Of a stretch of 64,000 nt of DNA, positions 10,578 through 17,512 are shown one piece after another (the stretch's first letter is position 1; the number at the start of each line of letters is the position of its first letter). The DNA is from Streptomyces sp. NBC_00459 (GTDB taxonomy: Bacteria; Actinomycetota; Actinomycetes; Streptomycetales; Streptomycetaceae): assembly GCF_036013955.1 (NCBI RefSeq), contig NZ_CP107903.1:5332001-5396000 (forward strand), given 5' to 3'. The position numbers were made by a program, and so were the translations under genes. Under the pieces are notes generated by a model. That model ran no database searches, was not told the DNA's origin, and saw only the letters and a list, made by a program, of their open reading frames with translations.

Positions 10578-11117
10578 CTAGGCGGCGGCCGTACGGCCCG
10601 CTTCTCGAATCCTGCTCGGTACGTTTCCGATGTCCCCGACCGGTGTGCTGCCGCTCGGAGTGCCCGTGCTCGCGGCGTTCGTGCTCGTCGCCTCCGTGCT
10701 CGGAGCGTCCGGACCGGCCCCGTGTCTGCTCGGCCGGGTCTGCACCTTCGCCACACAGGCGGGCATCGCCGTCACCGCGTCGTGCTCCCGGCCTCGGTAC
10801 GCGCTCGGTGTCTCCCCGACGATCTCGGTGAACCGGGTGCTGAACGAGCCGAGCGACGTACAGCCGACGGTCATGCACGCGTCGGTCACGCTCATGCCGG
10901 CGCGGAGCAGCGTCATCGCCCGCTCGATCCGGCGGGTCATGAGATAGCTGTAGGGCGTCTCGCCGTAGGCCGCCCGGAACCGCCGCGAGAAGTGCGCCGG
11001 CGACATCAGCGCGTGCTTGGCCATGGTCGGCACGTCGAGCGGACGCGCGTACTCCCGGTCGATCAGATCCCGGGCCCGACGCAGATGCGCGAGGTTGGCG
11101 AGCTCCTGCGGGTCCAT
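10578..11117 (-). CDS. AraC-family transcriptional regulator
   Basis: Protein of 179 aa starting MDPQELANLAHLRRARDLIDR at ATG 11117. The two helix-turn-helix motifs of the AraC domain occupy about residues 10-110 (MAKHALMSPAHFSRRFRAAYG and VTDACMTVGCTSLGSFSTRF). There is no N-terminal sensor domain; the C-terminus is a Ser/Thr/Ala-rich tail of ~60 residues of unknown function. It precedes the VOC gene by 10 bases and most likely controls that pair. The ECF sigma gene starts divergently 117 bases away. Confidence 0.88.
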   Translation of the reverse strand: MDPQELANLAHLRRARDLIDREYARPLDVPTMAKHALMSPAHFSRRFRAAYGETPYSYLMTRRIERAMTLLRAGMSVTDACMTVGCTSLGSFSTRFTEIVGETPSAYRGREHDAVTAMPACVAKVQTRPSRHGAGPDAPSTEATSTNAASTGTPSGSTPVGDIGNVPSRIREAGRTAAA

Positions 11118-11234
11118 TCCGCGACGGTACCACCGGGCTCCGGCGCCGGTCCTGGCCATGGTCCTGGCCCCGGTCCGAGCGGAAGCCCGGCATAGGATCC
11201 AGCCGGTACCTGTGGAGGCGGAGGCATCGGCATC

Positions 11235-12134
11235 ATGGACGAGCTGGACGACCTGGACGAAGCCGCAGAAGTGTTCCAGCGACTGCGCCCGCGTCTGTTC
11301 GGCATCGCCTACCGCGTCCTGGGCAGTGTGTCCGAGGCCGAGGACGTCGTGCAGGACGCGTGGGTGCGCTGGCAGGGCACCGACCGTGGCGTGGTGCTGG
11401 ATCCCGGTGCGTTCCTGGCGAGGACCACCACCCGGCTGGCGATCAACGTGGCCCAGTCGGCGCGGGTCCGCCGTGAGGCGTACGTGGGGCAGTGGCTGCC
11501 GGAGTTCGTGGACACCCGAGTGGATCCGCAGGTCGGCGCGGAGCGTGGCGAGGCGCTGGAGCTGGCCGTGCTGCTGGTCCTGGAGAAACTGAACCCCGTG
11601 GAACGGGCGGCCTATGTCCTGCGGGAGGCCTTCGACTATCCGTACGACGAGATCGCGGGCATGCTCCAGCTGGCCCAGGCCAACACACGCCAGATCGTCA
11701 GCCGGGCCCGCAAGCGGCTGTCCGCCGAACGCCGTGACTCCGTCGACGCGGCGGAGCACCGGCGGCTGCTCGAAGCCTTCGTCGCGGCGGCACGGCACGG
11801 AGATGTCGCCGCCCTCGAGAACGTGCTGTCGGCCGATGTCGTCGCCTACGCGGACGGCAACGGCATGCGCGGCGTGGCACGGCTGGACGTCGTGGGCACC
11901 GGACGCGTGGCGCGGATCAGCGCCTTCGCCCAGAAGTTCTTCCCCGGGGCCGATTACGGCGTGGTCGAGGCCAACGGCCAACCCGCCATGCTGCTCACCA
12001 AGGACGGGACCGCTGTCGCCCTGATGAGCATCACCGCGGGACCGGACGGCATCGACGGGCTCTACTGGATCCTGGCGCCCGACAAACTGCGGGCGTACGA
12101 GCGGTCGGCCCAGAGGCTCACCGGTCGGCCGTAG
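11235..12134 (+). CDS. ECF sigma factor of the ECF41 group with SnoaL-like C-terminal domain
   Basis: Protein of 299 aa, ATG 11235 preceded by GGAGG. Residues ~10-80 are sigma region 2 (LFGIAYRVLGSVSEAEDVVQDAWVRW), then WLPEF (ECF41 linker motif WLPEP), then region 4 (LNPVERAAYVLREAFDYPYDEIAGML). A ~110-residue C-terminal NTF2/SnoaL-like extension follows, ending in APDKL, matching the ECF41 NPDKL motif. The DGGGK signature is altered to DGNGM. In ECF41 sigma factors this extension replaces an anti-sigma factor and tunes activity. The usual partner gene (an oxidoreductase or AhpD-like protein) may here be the VOC protein or the Rox monooxygenase that follows. Confidence 0.88.
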   Translation: MDELDDLDEAAEVFQRLRPRLFGIAYRVLGSVSEAEDVVQDAWVRWQGTDRGVVLDPGAFLARTTTRLAINVAQSARVRREAYVGQWLPEFVDTRVDPQVGAERGEALELAVLLVLEKLNPVERAAYVLREAFDYPYDEIAGMLQLAQANTRQIVSRARKRLSAERRDSVDAAEHRRLLEAFVAAARHGDVAALENVLSADVVAYADGNGMRGVARLDVVGTGRVARISAFAQKFFPGADYGVVEANGQPAMLLTKDGTAVALMSITAGPDGIDGLYWILAPDKLRAYERSAQRLTGRP

Positions 12135-12221
12135 CGGGTCGGCAGTAGCGGGTCGGCCGTAGGGAAAGGAAAAGGCAAGGAGGTCATGTCACTCCTTGCC
12201 ACTCTCAACATATAGCGCACA

Positions 12222-12245
12222 GGGGGGCTTGCGGCAAGACCCCGG
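12222..12245 (+). promoter_or_regulatory. Candidate rifamycin-associated element (RAE)
   Basis: Inverted repeat GGGG-G-CTTGC-G-GCAAG-A-CCCC (12223-12243) lies about 95 bases before the Rox start. It closely matches the RAE consensus as I remember it (GGGGCTTGCGGCAAGGCCCC), found upstream of rifamycin-inactivating genes. TGTCAC (12187-12192) and TATAGC (12211-12216), 18 bases apart, could be the promoter, placing the element at the transcription start. Confidence 0.7.
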
Positions 12246-12335
12246 TCGTGCCGCAGAATCGTCGGCCGAGGCGGCCCGGACCTGCGGAAAACGCGGAGAC
12301 CACGGCAATCGAGGGCTGCCGAAATGGGGGTTGTC

Positions 12336-13793
12336 ATGATGGACGTGATCGTGGTCGGCGGCGGACCCACCGGCCTGATGCTGGCCGCCGAGCTGCGCTT
12401 GCACGGCGTGCACGTGGTCGTGCTGGAGAGGGACGCGGAGGCGACCCCGGTCGTCCGTGCGCTCGGTCTGCATGTGCGCAGCATCGAGGTGATGGACCAG
12501 CGCGGTCTGCTGGAGCGGTTCCTCGCGCACGGGAAGCAGTACCCGGTCGCCGGCGGTTTCTTCGCCGCCATGGACAAGCCCGCGCCCGCCCGGCTGGACA
12601 CCGCGCATCCCTACGTACTCGGCATCCCGCAGACCGTCACCGACCGTCTGCTGTACGAGCACGCCACCGAACTCGGCGCAGAGATCCGGCGCTCCCACGA
12701 GCTGGTCGGGCTGAGCCAGGACGAGGAGGGGGTGACCGCCGAGCTCGCCGACGGCACACGGTTGCGCTCGCGCTACCTCGTCGGCTGCGACGGCGGGCGC
12801 AGCACCGTACGCAAGCTGCTCGGCGTCGGCTTCCCCGGCGAGCCCACCCGGCTCCAGGCGCTGCTGGGCGAGATGAAGGTGGGCGTGGAGCCGGAGACGG
12901 TGGCCGCCGTGGTGGCGGAAGTCCGCAAGACCCAGAAGTGGTTCGGCCTGGGGCCCCTGGGGACCGACGGGGTGTACCGCGTCGTCGTGCCCGCCGAGGG
13001 GGTGACCGAGGACCGCTCGGCCCCGACCCTCGACGAGGTCAAGCGGCAGCTGCGGGCGTACGCAGGTACCGACTTCGGTGTCCACTCCCCGCGCTGGCTC
13101 TCCCGCTTCGGCGACGCCACCCGGCAGGCCGAGCGCTACCGCACCGGCCGGGTACTGCTGGCCGGCGACGCGGCGCACATCCACCCGCCGGTCGGCGGAC
13201 AGGGGCTCAACCTCGGCATCCAGGACGCGTTCAACCTCGGGTGGAAACTGGCCGCCGAGATTGCCGGCCGGGCCCCGGAGGGGCTGCTGGACAGTTACCA
13301 CGCCGAACGGCACCAGGTGGCCGCCGAGGTGCTGGACAGCACCCGCGCGCAGACGCACCTGATGTCCACCGAGCCGGGTGCCCAGTCCGTGCGCCGACTG
13401 GTGTCGGAGCTGATGGACTTCGAGAACGTGAAACGGCACCTGATCGAGAAACTCGTCGGCATCGGCATCCGCTACGACTTCGGCGAGGGCCACGAACTGC
13501 TCGGCCTGCGCATGCGGGACGTGACGCTGAAGCGGGGCCGCCTCTACGAGTTGATGCACGAGGGCCGGGGCCTGCTCCTCGACCGGACCGGCCGGCTCTC
13601 GGCGGCGGGCTGGGCGGACCGGGTCGACCACGTCGTCGACGACAGCGAGGAACTGGGTGAAGCGGGTGAAGCGGGCGAACTGGGCGTGCCCGCGGTGCTG
13701 TTGCGGCCGGACGGGTATGTGGCGTGGGTCGGCGAGGACCAGGAGGATCTGGTCGCTCCGTTGACCAGGTGGTTCGGTCCTGCGATCGGTTGA
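12336..13793 (+). CDS. rox: Rifampin monooxygenase (Rox), FAD-dependent
   Basis: Protein of 485 aa. Start ATG 12336 (MMDVIVVGGG) follows GGGGG; ATG 12324 is an alternative. Class A flavin hydroxylase: GGGPTGLM dinucleotide-binding motif near the N-terminus, DG motif (VGCDGGRSTVR), and GD motif (LLAGDAAHIHPPVGGQGLNLGIQDAFNLGWKLA, abridged). The sequence matches what I remember of S. venezuelae Rox very closely (RSIEVMDQRGLLERFLAHG, WVGEDQ near the end). Rox uses NADPH and O2 to hydroxylate the naphthoquinone of rifamycins and linearise the ansa ring. The upstream RAE supports rifamycin-inducible control. The C-terminal thioredoxin-like domain is present. Confidence 0.88.
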   Translation: MMDVIVVGGGPTGLMLAAELRLHGVHVVVLERDAEATPVVRALGLHVRSIEVMDQRGLLERFLAHGKQYPVAGGFFAAMDKPAPARLDTAHPYVLGIPQTVTDRLLYEHATELGAEIRRSHELVGLSQDEEGVTAELADGTRLRSRYLVGCDGGRSTVRKLLGVGFPGEPTRLQALLGEMKVGVEPETVAAVVAEVRKTQKWFGLGPLGTDGVYRVVVPAEGVTEDRSAPTLDEVKRQLRAYAGTDFGVHSPRWLSRFGDATRQAERYRTGRVLLAGDAAHIHPPVGGQGLNLGIQDAFNLGWKLAAEIAGRAPEGLLDSYHAERHQVAAEVLDSTRAQTHLMSTEPGAQSVRRLVSELMDFENVKRHLIEKLVGIGIRYDFGEGHELLGLRMRDVTLKRGRLYELMHEGRGLLLDRTGRLSAAGWADRVDHVVDDSEELGEAGEAGELGVPAVLLRPDGYVAWVGEDQEDLVAPLTRWFGPAIG

Positions 13794-13936
13794 CGCACTG
13801 TCTCTCGAAGCCACTGGGCGTGCTCATTGAGAGTGATGTACGGATCAGCCGTACCCATTCGCACATCGCCCCGTTGCGCTCGGATCGCCGTTGTCCATGG
13901 TGGTGCTGTGCGATGGGGAATGCCCCGAACCCGCCC

Positions 13937-14464
13937 TCACCGCTTCGGATCCGCACGTGGTGATGTGCGCGCTGTCCGGAACGCGAGATAGCGGCTGAAG
14001 GCTTCGTGGCTGTCGGGGGTGAAGCGCCACTCCAGCAGGGCCGACCGCAGCTCCGGCTCGGTCAGCCAGCCGTGCCAGGCGACCTCATCGGGATCGGCGG
14101 CCACCGTGTCCGGCGCCACGGCTTCGTGCACGCCGAGCCAGTGAGGGCTCAAACCGCTGCGGTTGAGGAACGTGAACAGCAAGCGCGGCAGCACACGAAT
14201 GCCCAGCTCTTCGGCCACCTCCCGCGCGGCGGCCTGTTCATAGGACTCACCGACACCCACGGCGCCACCGACCACGACCTCGTAGAACCCGGGGAAGCGT
14301 GACAGCTCCTCCGACCGCCGGTGGACCAGGATCCGCCCACGCTCATCACGACACACCGTCACGGCGACCCGGTGCAGCCAACTCTCCTGGACGGCCTGCC
14401 GACGGCTGACCACCATCCCCAGCACGCGATCTTGATCGTCGACACGCTCCACCAGTTCATCCAC
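13937..14464 (-). CDS. NUDIX hydrolase
   Basis: About 175 aa if started at GTG 14464 (VDELVERVDDQDRVLG), which has AGGG eight bases upstream and is where relatives begin; an ATG at 14566 would add 34 residues. A perfect Nudix box is present: G-x5-E-x7-REVAEELG within GGAVGVGESYEQAAAREVAEELG, so divalent-metal-dependent pyrophosphohydrolase activity is expected. The DELVERVDDQDRVLG start and WLHRVA resemble the isopentenyl-diphosphate-isomerase-like Nudix subgroup. Substrate unknown. It lies downstream of, and on the same strand as, the alpha/beta hydrolase gene. Confidence 0.85.
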   Translation of the reverse strand: MDELVERVDDQDRVLGMVVSRRQAVQESWLHRVAVTVCRDERGRILVHRRSEELSRFPGFYEVVVGGAVGVGESYEQAAAREVAEELGIRVLPRLLFTFLNRSGLSPHWLGVHEAVAPDTVAADPDEVAWHGWLTEPELRSALLEWRFTPDSHEAFSRYLAFRTARTSPRADPKR

Positions 14465-14587
14465 GACGCACACCCTGGCAGAGCCCACTGACAACGCCTC
14501 TTGCCGGCGACTCGCGGAATCGGGGGCCAGGAGCATCTGCGCCGGGATGCCGGACGAGGACGACACAGGGGCGTGAGCGGCTGTGCG

Positions 14588-15265
14588 TCAGGCGGAGGCG
14601 GGCGGCAACGCGCCAAGAACGGCAGCGAGGCTGTGCGGGTCGCGGCGGGCGATGTTGTGACCAACGGGAATCTCGTGAACCTGCCAGGCCGAGTCGTTGC
14701 GCAACCGTTCGGTCAGGGTCACGAACGGGCTGCCTGTCCACGCGCCACCACTGATGAACGTTCGGCCGAGGGCGCGGCCGGGGTTGCCTCCCAGCCTGAT
14801 CGACTGGACGAAGCTCGCCATTGGATGCGGTCGCGCGCGAGGGTCGAGCCCATCAGGCACTGCTACCCATCGACCGTCGGCCCGGGCGCCCGCTATGAAC
14901 GATTCCCGGAAGCTTTCGCTGGTCAAAGACCAACACGAATCCCCGTCGTCCGGAACATAGGCGTCGATGAAGACGAGCTGATCGAGGCGATCGCTGAGCC
15001 GATCCGCGACACCGGCGATCACCATCCCGCCGTAGCTGTGCCCGCACAGTGCGAGGGGTGTTTCGCCGCTACGGTCAATGATCTCGGCCACCTGGTCGAT
15101 ATGGGTGTCGAGGTTCGGCGGACGGTCCACATCGACCGGGCCGTCCAACTCCAACCCTGCCAGGGTCACCGCCTCGACGTGGTGACCCGCTCGGTGCAGC
15201 TCGACGGCGACAGAGTCGAACACCCATCCGCCTTGCCAGCCGCCAGGCACCATCACGAACTTCAC
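14588..15265 (-). CDS. Alpha/beta-fold hydrolase (EstC/salicylate-esterase-like)
   Basis: Protein of 225 aa starting MKFVMVPGGWQGGWVFD at 15265. The HGG-type oxyanion segment is VPGGW, the nucleophile elbow is GHSYGG (Ser near residue 96), a candidate acid is in the VFIDAYVPDDG strand region, and the catalytic His is in VGHNIARRDP near the end. It is a cytosolic esterase or hydrolase of unknown substrate. It lies upstream of the NUDIX gene with a ~120-base gap. The promoter must lie in the 15266-15574 divergent region, which also contains a long palindrome. Confidence 0.85.
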   Translation of the reverse strand: MKFVMVPGGWQGGWVFDSVAVELHRAGHHVEAVTLAGLELDGPVDVDRPPNLDTHIDQVAEIIDRSGETPLALCGHSYGGMVIAGVADRLSDRLDQLVFIDAYVPDDGDSCWSLTSESFRESFIAGARADGRWVAVPDGLDPRARPHPMASFVQSIRLGGNPGRALGRTFISGGAWTGSPFVTLTERLRNDSAWQVHEIPVGHNIARRDPHSLAAVLGALPPASA

Positions 15266-15400
15266 CGCGCCATCGTAGGTCGGGCAGATCCCGACGACCC
15301 TCCGGATTGCCGAGGTCGAGGTTCACCGGCAACGCCCGCCCTGGCGACGCGGCTAGCGGCTGGTGATCTTCCGGTCCAGCAGGATGTTGGTGACCTGTCG

Positions 15401-15456
15401 TGCCTACGGTTGTCCGGGACGGAGGGGTGCCTGATGTCCCGGACAACCGGTAGGCA
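15401..15456. repeat. Long imperfect palindrome (20-21 base arms)
   Basis: Arms 15401-15420 and 15436-15456 are reverse complements (TGCCTACGGTTGTCCGGGAC against its partner) with a single extra G, separated by a 15-base loop. It lies between two divergently transcribed genes, so it is not a transcription terminator for either. It could be an operator, an element end, or a structured RNA. Confidence 0.85.
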
Positions 15457-15524
15457 GGTGCGGGACCGAGTACGACACCCATCGTGCTCAGTCACAGTCA
15501 GGCTCGAAGTGGCGTAGCGCACTT

Positions 15525-15554
15525 TTGCAAGCAGGCGCTTGCAATAGTTAGCAA
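15525..15554 (+). promoter_or_regulatory. Palindromic operator and promoter of the XRE regulator gene
   Basis: Perfect inverted repeat TTGCAAG-caggcg-CTTGCAA (15525-15544). Its left arm supplies a -35 (TTGCAA), and TAGCAA at 15549-15554 is a plausible -10 with 18-base spacing. A related half-site, TTAGCAAGAG, follows. Overlap of palindrome and promoter suggests repression, probably by the regulator itself. Confidence 0.55.
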
Positions 15555-15574
15555 GAGTGCGGCAAGGTAGAGGC

Positions 15575-16093
15575 ATGGCAACGCTCAACGTCGGCAATCT
15601 TGGTGAGTACCTGCGCGACCAGCGGCGCACCGCGCAGCTGTCCCTCAGGCAGCTCGCCGATGCCGCCGGGGTGTCCAATCCGTATCTGAGCCAGATCGAG
15701 CGCGGGCTGCGCAAGCCGAGCGCGGAGGTGTTGCAGCAGGTCGCCAAGGCGCTGCGGATCTCCGCCGAGACGCTGTACGTGCGGGCCGGCATCCTCGATG
15801 CCGAGCGGGACCGGGACGAGGTGGAGACACGTGCCGCCATCCTCGCCGATCCCACGCTCAGCGAACGGCAGAAGCAGGTGCTACTGCAGATCTACGAGTC
15901 CTTCCGCAAGGAGAACGGGTTCGAGATCGCCGATCCGGGCAGCCCTCCAGCCGCGACGGACGTCCCTGTGCCGGACGTTCCGGGTGGCGCACACGGAGAC
16001 ACGGACAGTGCTGCAGGCAGAGATAGAGACACAGGCAGAGACACGGACATAGGCACCGGCAGCGATGCCGATCCGCAGCAGACGGCCGGTTGA
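15575..16093 (+). CDS. XRE-family helix-turn-helix regulator
   Basis: Protein of 172 aa, ATG 15575 (MATLNVGNLGEYLRDQR). HTH_3 domain at about residues 8-65, with LRQLADAAGVSNPYLSQIERGLRKPS as the recognition region. A linker with LSERQKQVLLQIYESFRKENGFE follows, then an acidic, Asp/Gly/Thr-rich tail of ~50 residues that looks disordered. The promoter carries a perfect 20-base palindrome, consistent with autoregulation. It is followed on the same strand by the HbhA-like gene; in S. coelicolor the corresponding pair is, from memory, SCO4198-SCO4199. Confidence 0.9.
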   Translation: MATLNVGNLGEYLRDQRRTAQLSLRQLADAAGVSNPYLSQIERGLRKPSAEVLQQVAKALRISAETLYVRAGILDAERDRDEVETRAAILADPTLSERQKQVLLQIYESFRKENGFEIADPGSPPAATDVPVPDVPGGAHGDTDSAAGRDRDTGRDTDIGTGSDADPQQTAG

Positions 16094-16235
16094 CGCACCA
16101 GATTCGCCGGATTCACCAGAAGTACCAAGACGTATAAGTCGCACCAAGAAGCACAAGTCGTCCCAGTCAAGACCGGGCCGGCGCTCGCGGAACCCCCAAA
16201 CCCTCAGTTCGAAGCAACCCGGGAGGACCATCACC

Positions 16236-16931
16236 ATGGCCATCACCGACGACCTCCGTAAGACCTTCAGCGACCCCACCCCGTTCTACTTCGCCGCCGG
16301 CACCGCCGACCTCGCCCTTCAGCAGGCCAAGAAGGTGCCCGGCCTGGTCGAGCAGCTGCGTGCCGAGGCGCCGGCCCGGATCGAGGCCGTACGCGGCACC
16401 GACCCGAAGGTGGTTCAGGAGAAGGCCGCCGCCCGTGCCAAGGAGGCGCAGGAGAAGGCCTCCGTGCGTGCCAAGGAGGCACAGGAGACCATTCAGACCA
16501 AGGTCGGCGAGTTCATCACCACCCTGGACGGCGACTTCAAGAAGCTCGGCTCCACCATCGACGCCGACCTGAAGAAGCTCGGCGAGAGCGCTCAGGACCT
16601 CGCCCTGCGCGGTGTCGGCGTCGCCGCCGAGTACGCCGTGAAGGCGCGCGAGACGTACGAGAAGGTCGCCGAGCACGGCGAGCAGGCCGTGAAGACCTGG
16701 CGCGGCGAGGCCGCCGAGGAGATCGAGGAACTGGCCATCGCCGTCGAGCCGAAGGCAGAGCCGGTCGAGGTCAAGGTGGCGACCGAGGAGAAGGTGCCCG
16801 CCCCGGCCGCGGCCCCCGTCCCGACTCCCGCCGAGGCCAAGATCGCGTCCGCCCCGGCCCGCAAGCCCGCCGCCAAGAAGGCCCCGGCCCGCAAGCCCGC
16901 CGCGAAGAAGACGACTCCGCCCGCCAAGTAG
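16236..16931 (+). CDS. HbhA-like Lys/Ala-rich coiled-coil protein
   Basis: Protein of 231 aa. ATG 16236 has a strong GGGAGGA site nine bases upstream; the longer in-frame extension is rejected. Residues ~10-160 form an Ala/Lys/Glu helix with heptad-like repeats (AAARAKEAQEKASVRAKEAQ). Residues ~165-205 are Pro/Ala-rich and the tail is basic (ARKPAAKKAPARKPAAKK), as in mycobacterial heparin-binding haemagglutinin and histone-H1-like tails. There is no signal peptide. The tail could bind DNA, polyanions or membrane; the function in Streptomyces is unknown. Confidence 0.8.
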   Translation: MAITDDLRKTFSDPTPFYFAAGTADLALQQAKKVPGLVEQLRAEAPARIEAVRGTDPKVVQEKAAARAKEAQEKASVRAKEAQETIQTKVGEFITTLDGDFKKLGSTIDADLKKLGESAQDLALRGVGVAAEYAVKARETYEKVAEHGEQAVKTWRGEAAEEIEELAIAVEPKAEPVEVKVATEEKVPAPAAAPVPTPAEAKIASAPARKPAAKKAPARKPAAKKTTPPAK

Positions 16932-16978
16932 GCAGACAAACAGGCAGAGCCGAACAGGTGAAACAGCGTGTACGAGGA

Positions 16979-17009
16979 CGGGCCGGGCACTCCATGAGTG
17001 CCCGGCCCG
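16979..17009 (+). terminator. Rho-independent terminator after the HbhA-like gene
   Basis: Perfect 14-bp stem CGGGCCGGGCACTC with loop cat and its complement, followed by TTT. Confidence 0.85.
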
Positions 17010-17085
17010 TTTGGCGGGTAGCGGGTTCCAGGTTGCGGGTACGGTGACCGCACATACGAACTGACCGAGCTTGGTGGTGGACGTT

Positions 17086-17430
17086 GTGCTGATGCAGGGG
17101 TTCGCGGGGTTCATGTGGCTGTTGAGCGTGGCCCTGATCATTTTCAGTGGCTTCGCTCTGATCGACGCCGCGGTGCGCCGCGAGGACGCCTATCGGGCGG
17201 CGGACAAGAAGACCAAGCCGTTCTGGCTGGTCATCCTCGGGCTCGCCTTCGTGGTGAACCTGATCTTCAACATCCTGTCGTTCCTGCCGATCATCGGCCT
17301 GGTCGCGACGATCGTGTACATGGTCGACGTACGACCGGCCCTGCGCGGTCTCCCGGGTGGCGGGCGCAGTCGCAGGGGCGGCGGCTCCAGCAGTGACGGG
17401 CCGTACGGGCCGTACAACGGCGGTCGCTGA
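17086..17430 (+). CDS. DUF2516 family small membrane protein
   Basis: About 114 aa from GTG 17086 (VLMQGFAGFMWLL); ATG 17092 or TTG 17071 are alternatives. Two hydrophobic segments: MWLLSVALIIFSGFALIDAAV and FWLVILGLAFVVNLIFNILSFLPIIGLVATIVYMVDV. A conserved DAAVRREDAYRAADKKTK loop lies between them, matching DUF2516. The C-terminus is Gly/Arg/Ser-rich. An integral membrane protein conserved in actinobacteria; role unknown. It stands between a terminator and a convergent phosphatase gene. Confidence 0.85.
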   Translation: MLMQGFAGFMWLLSVALIIFSGFALIDAAVRREDAYRAADKKTKPFWLVILGLAFVVNLIFNILSFLPIIGLVATIVYMVDVRPALRGLPGGGRSRRGGGSSSDGPYGPYNGGR

Positions 17431-17440
17431 CCCGCCCCCG

Positions 17441-17487
17441 TCCCACGATCGACCGGCCCACGATCGGCCGGCCCCACGATCGGCCCA
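17441..17487. repeat. Three tandem near-identical 15-base units
   Basis: CCCACGATCG(A/G)CCGG occurs twice and then as CCCACGATCGGCCC between convergent genes. Units contain the palindrome CGATCG and can form alternative hairpins. It may act as a weak bidirectional terminator. Confidence 0.6.
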
Positions 17488-17512
17488 CCGCGGGATCGCC
17501 CTCCGGAGCGGC

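Noticed and set aside
13544..13864. Minus-strand frame starting MRMGTADPYITLNEHAQWLRE
   Set aside because: The beginning looks protein-like, but the frame soon overlaps the end of rox and turns into shadow composition; at most a decayed 3' fragment of something, not supportable.
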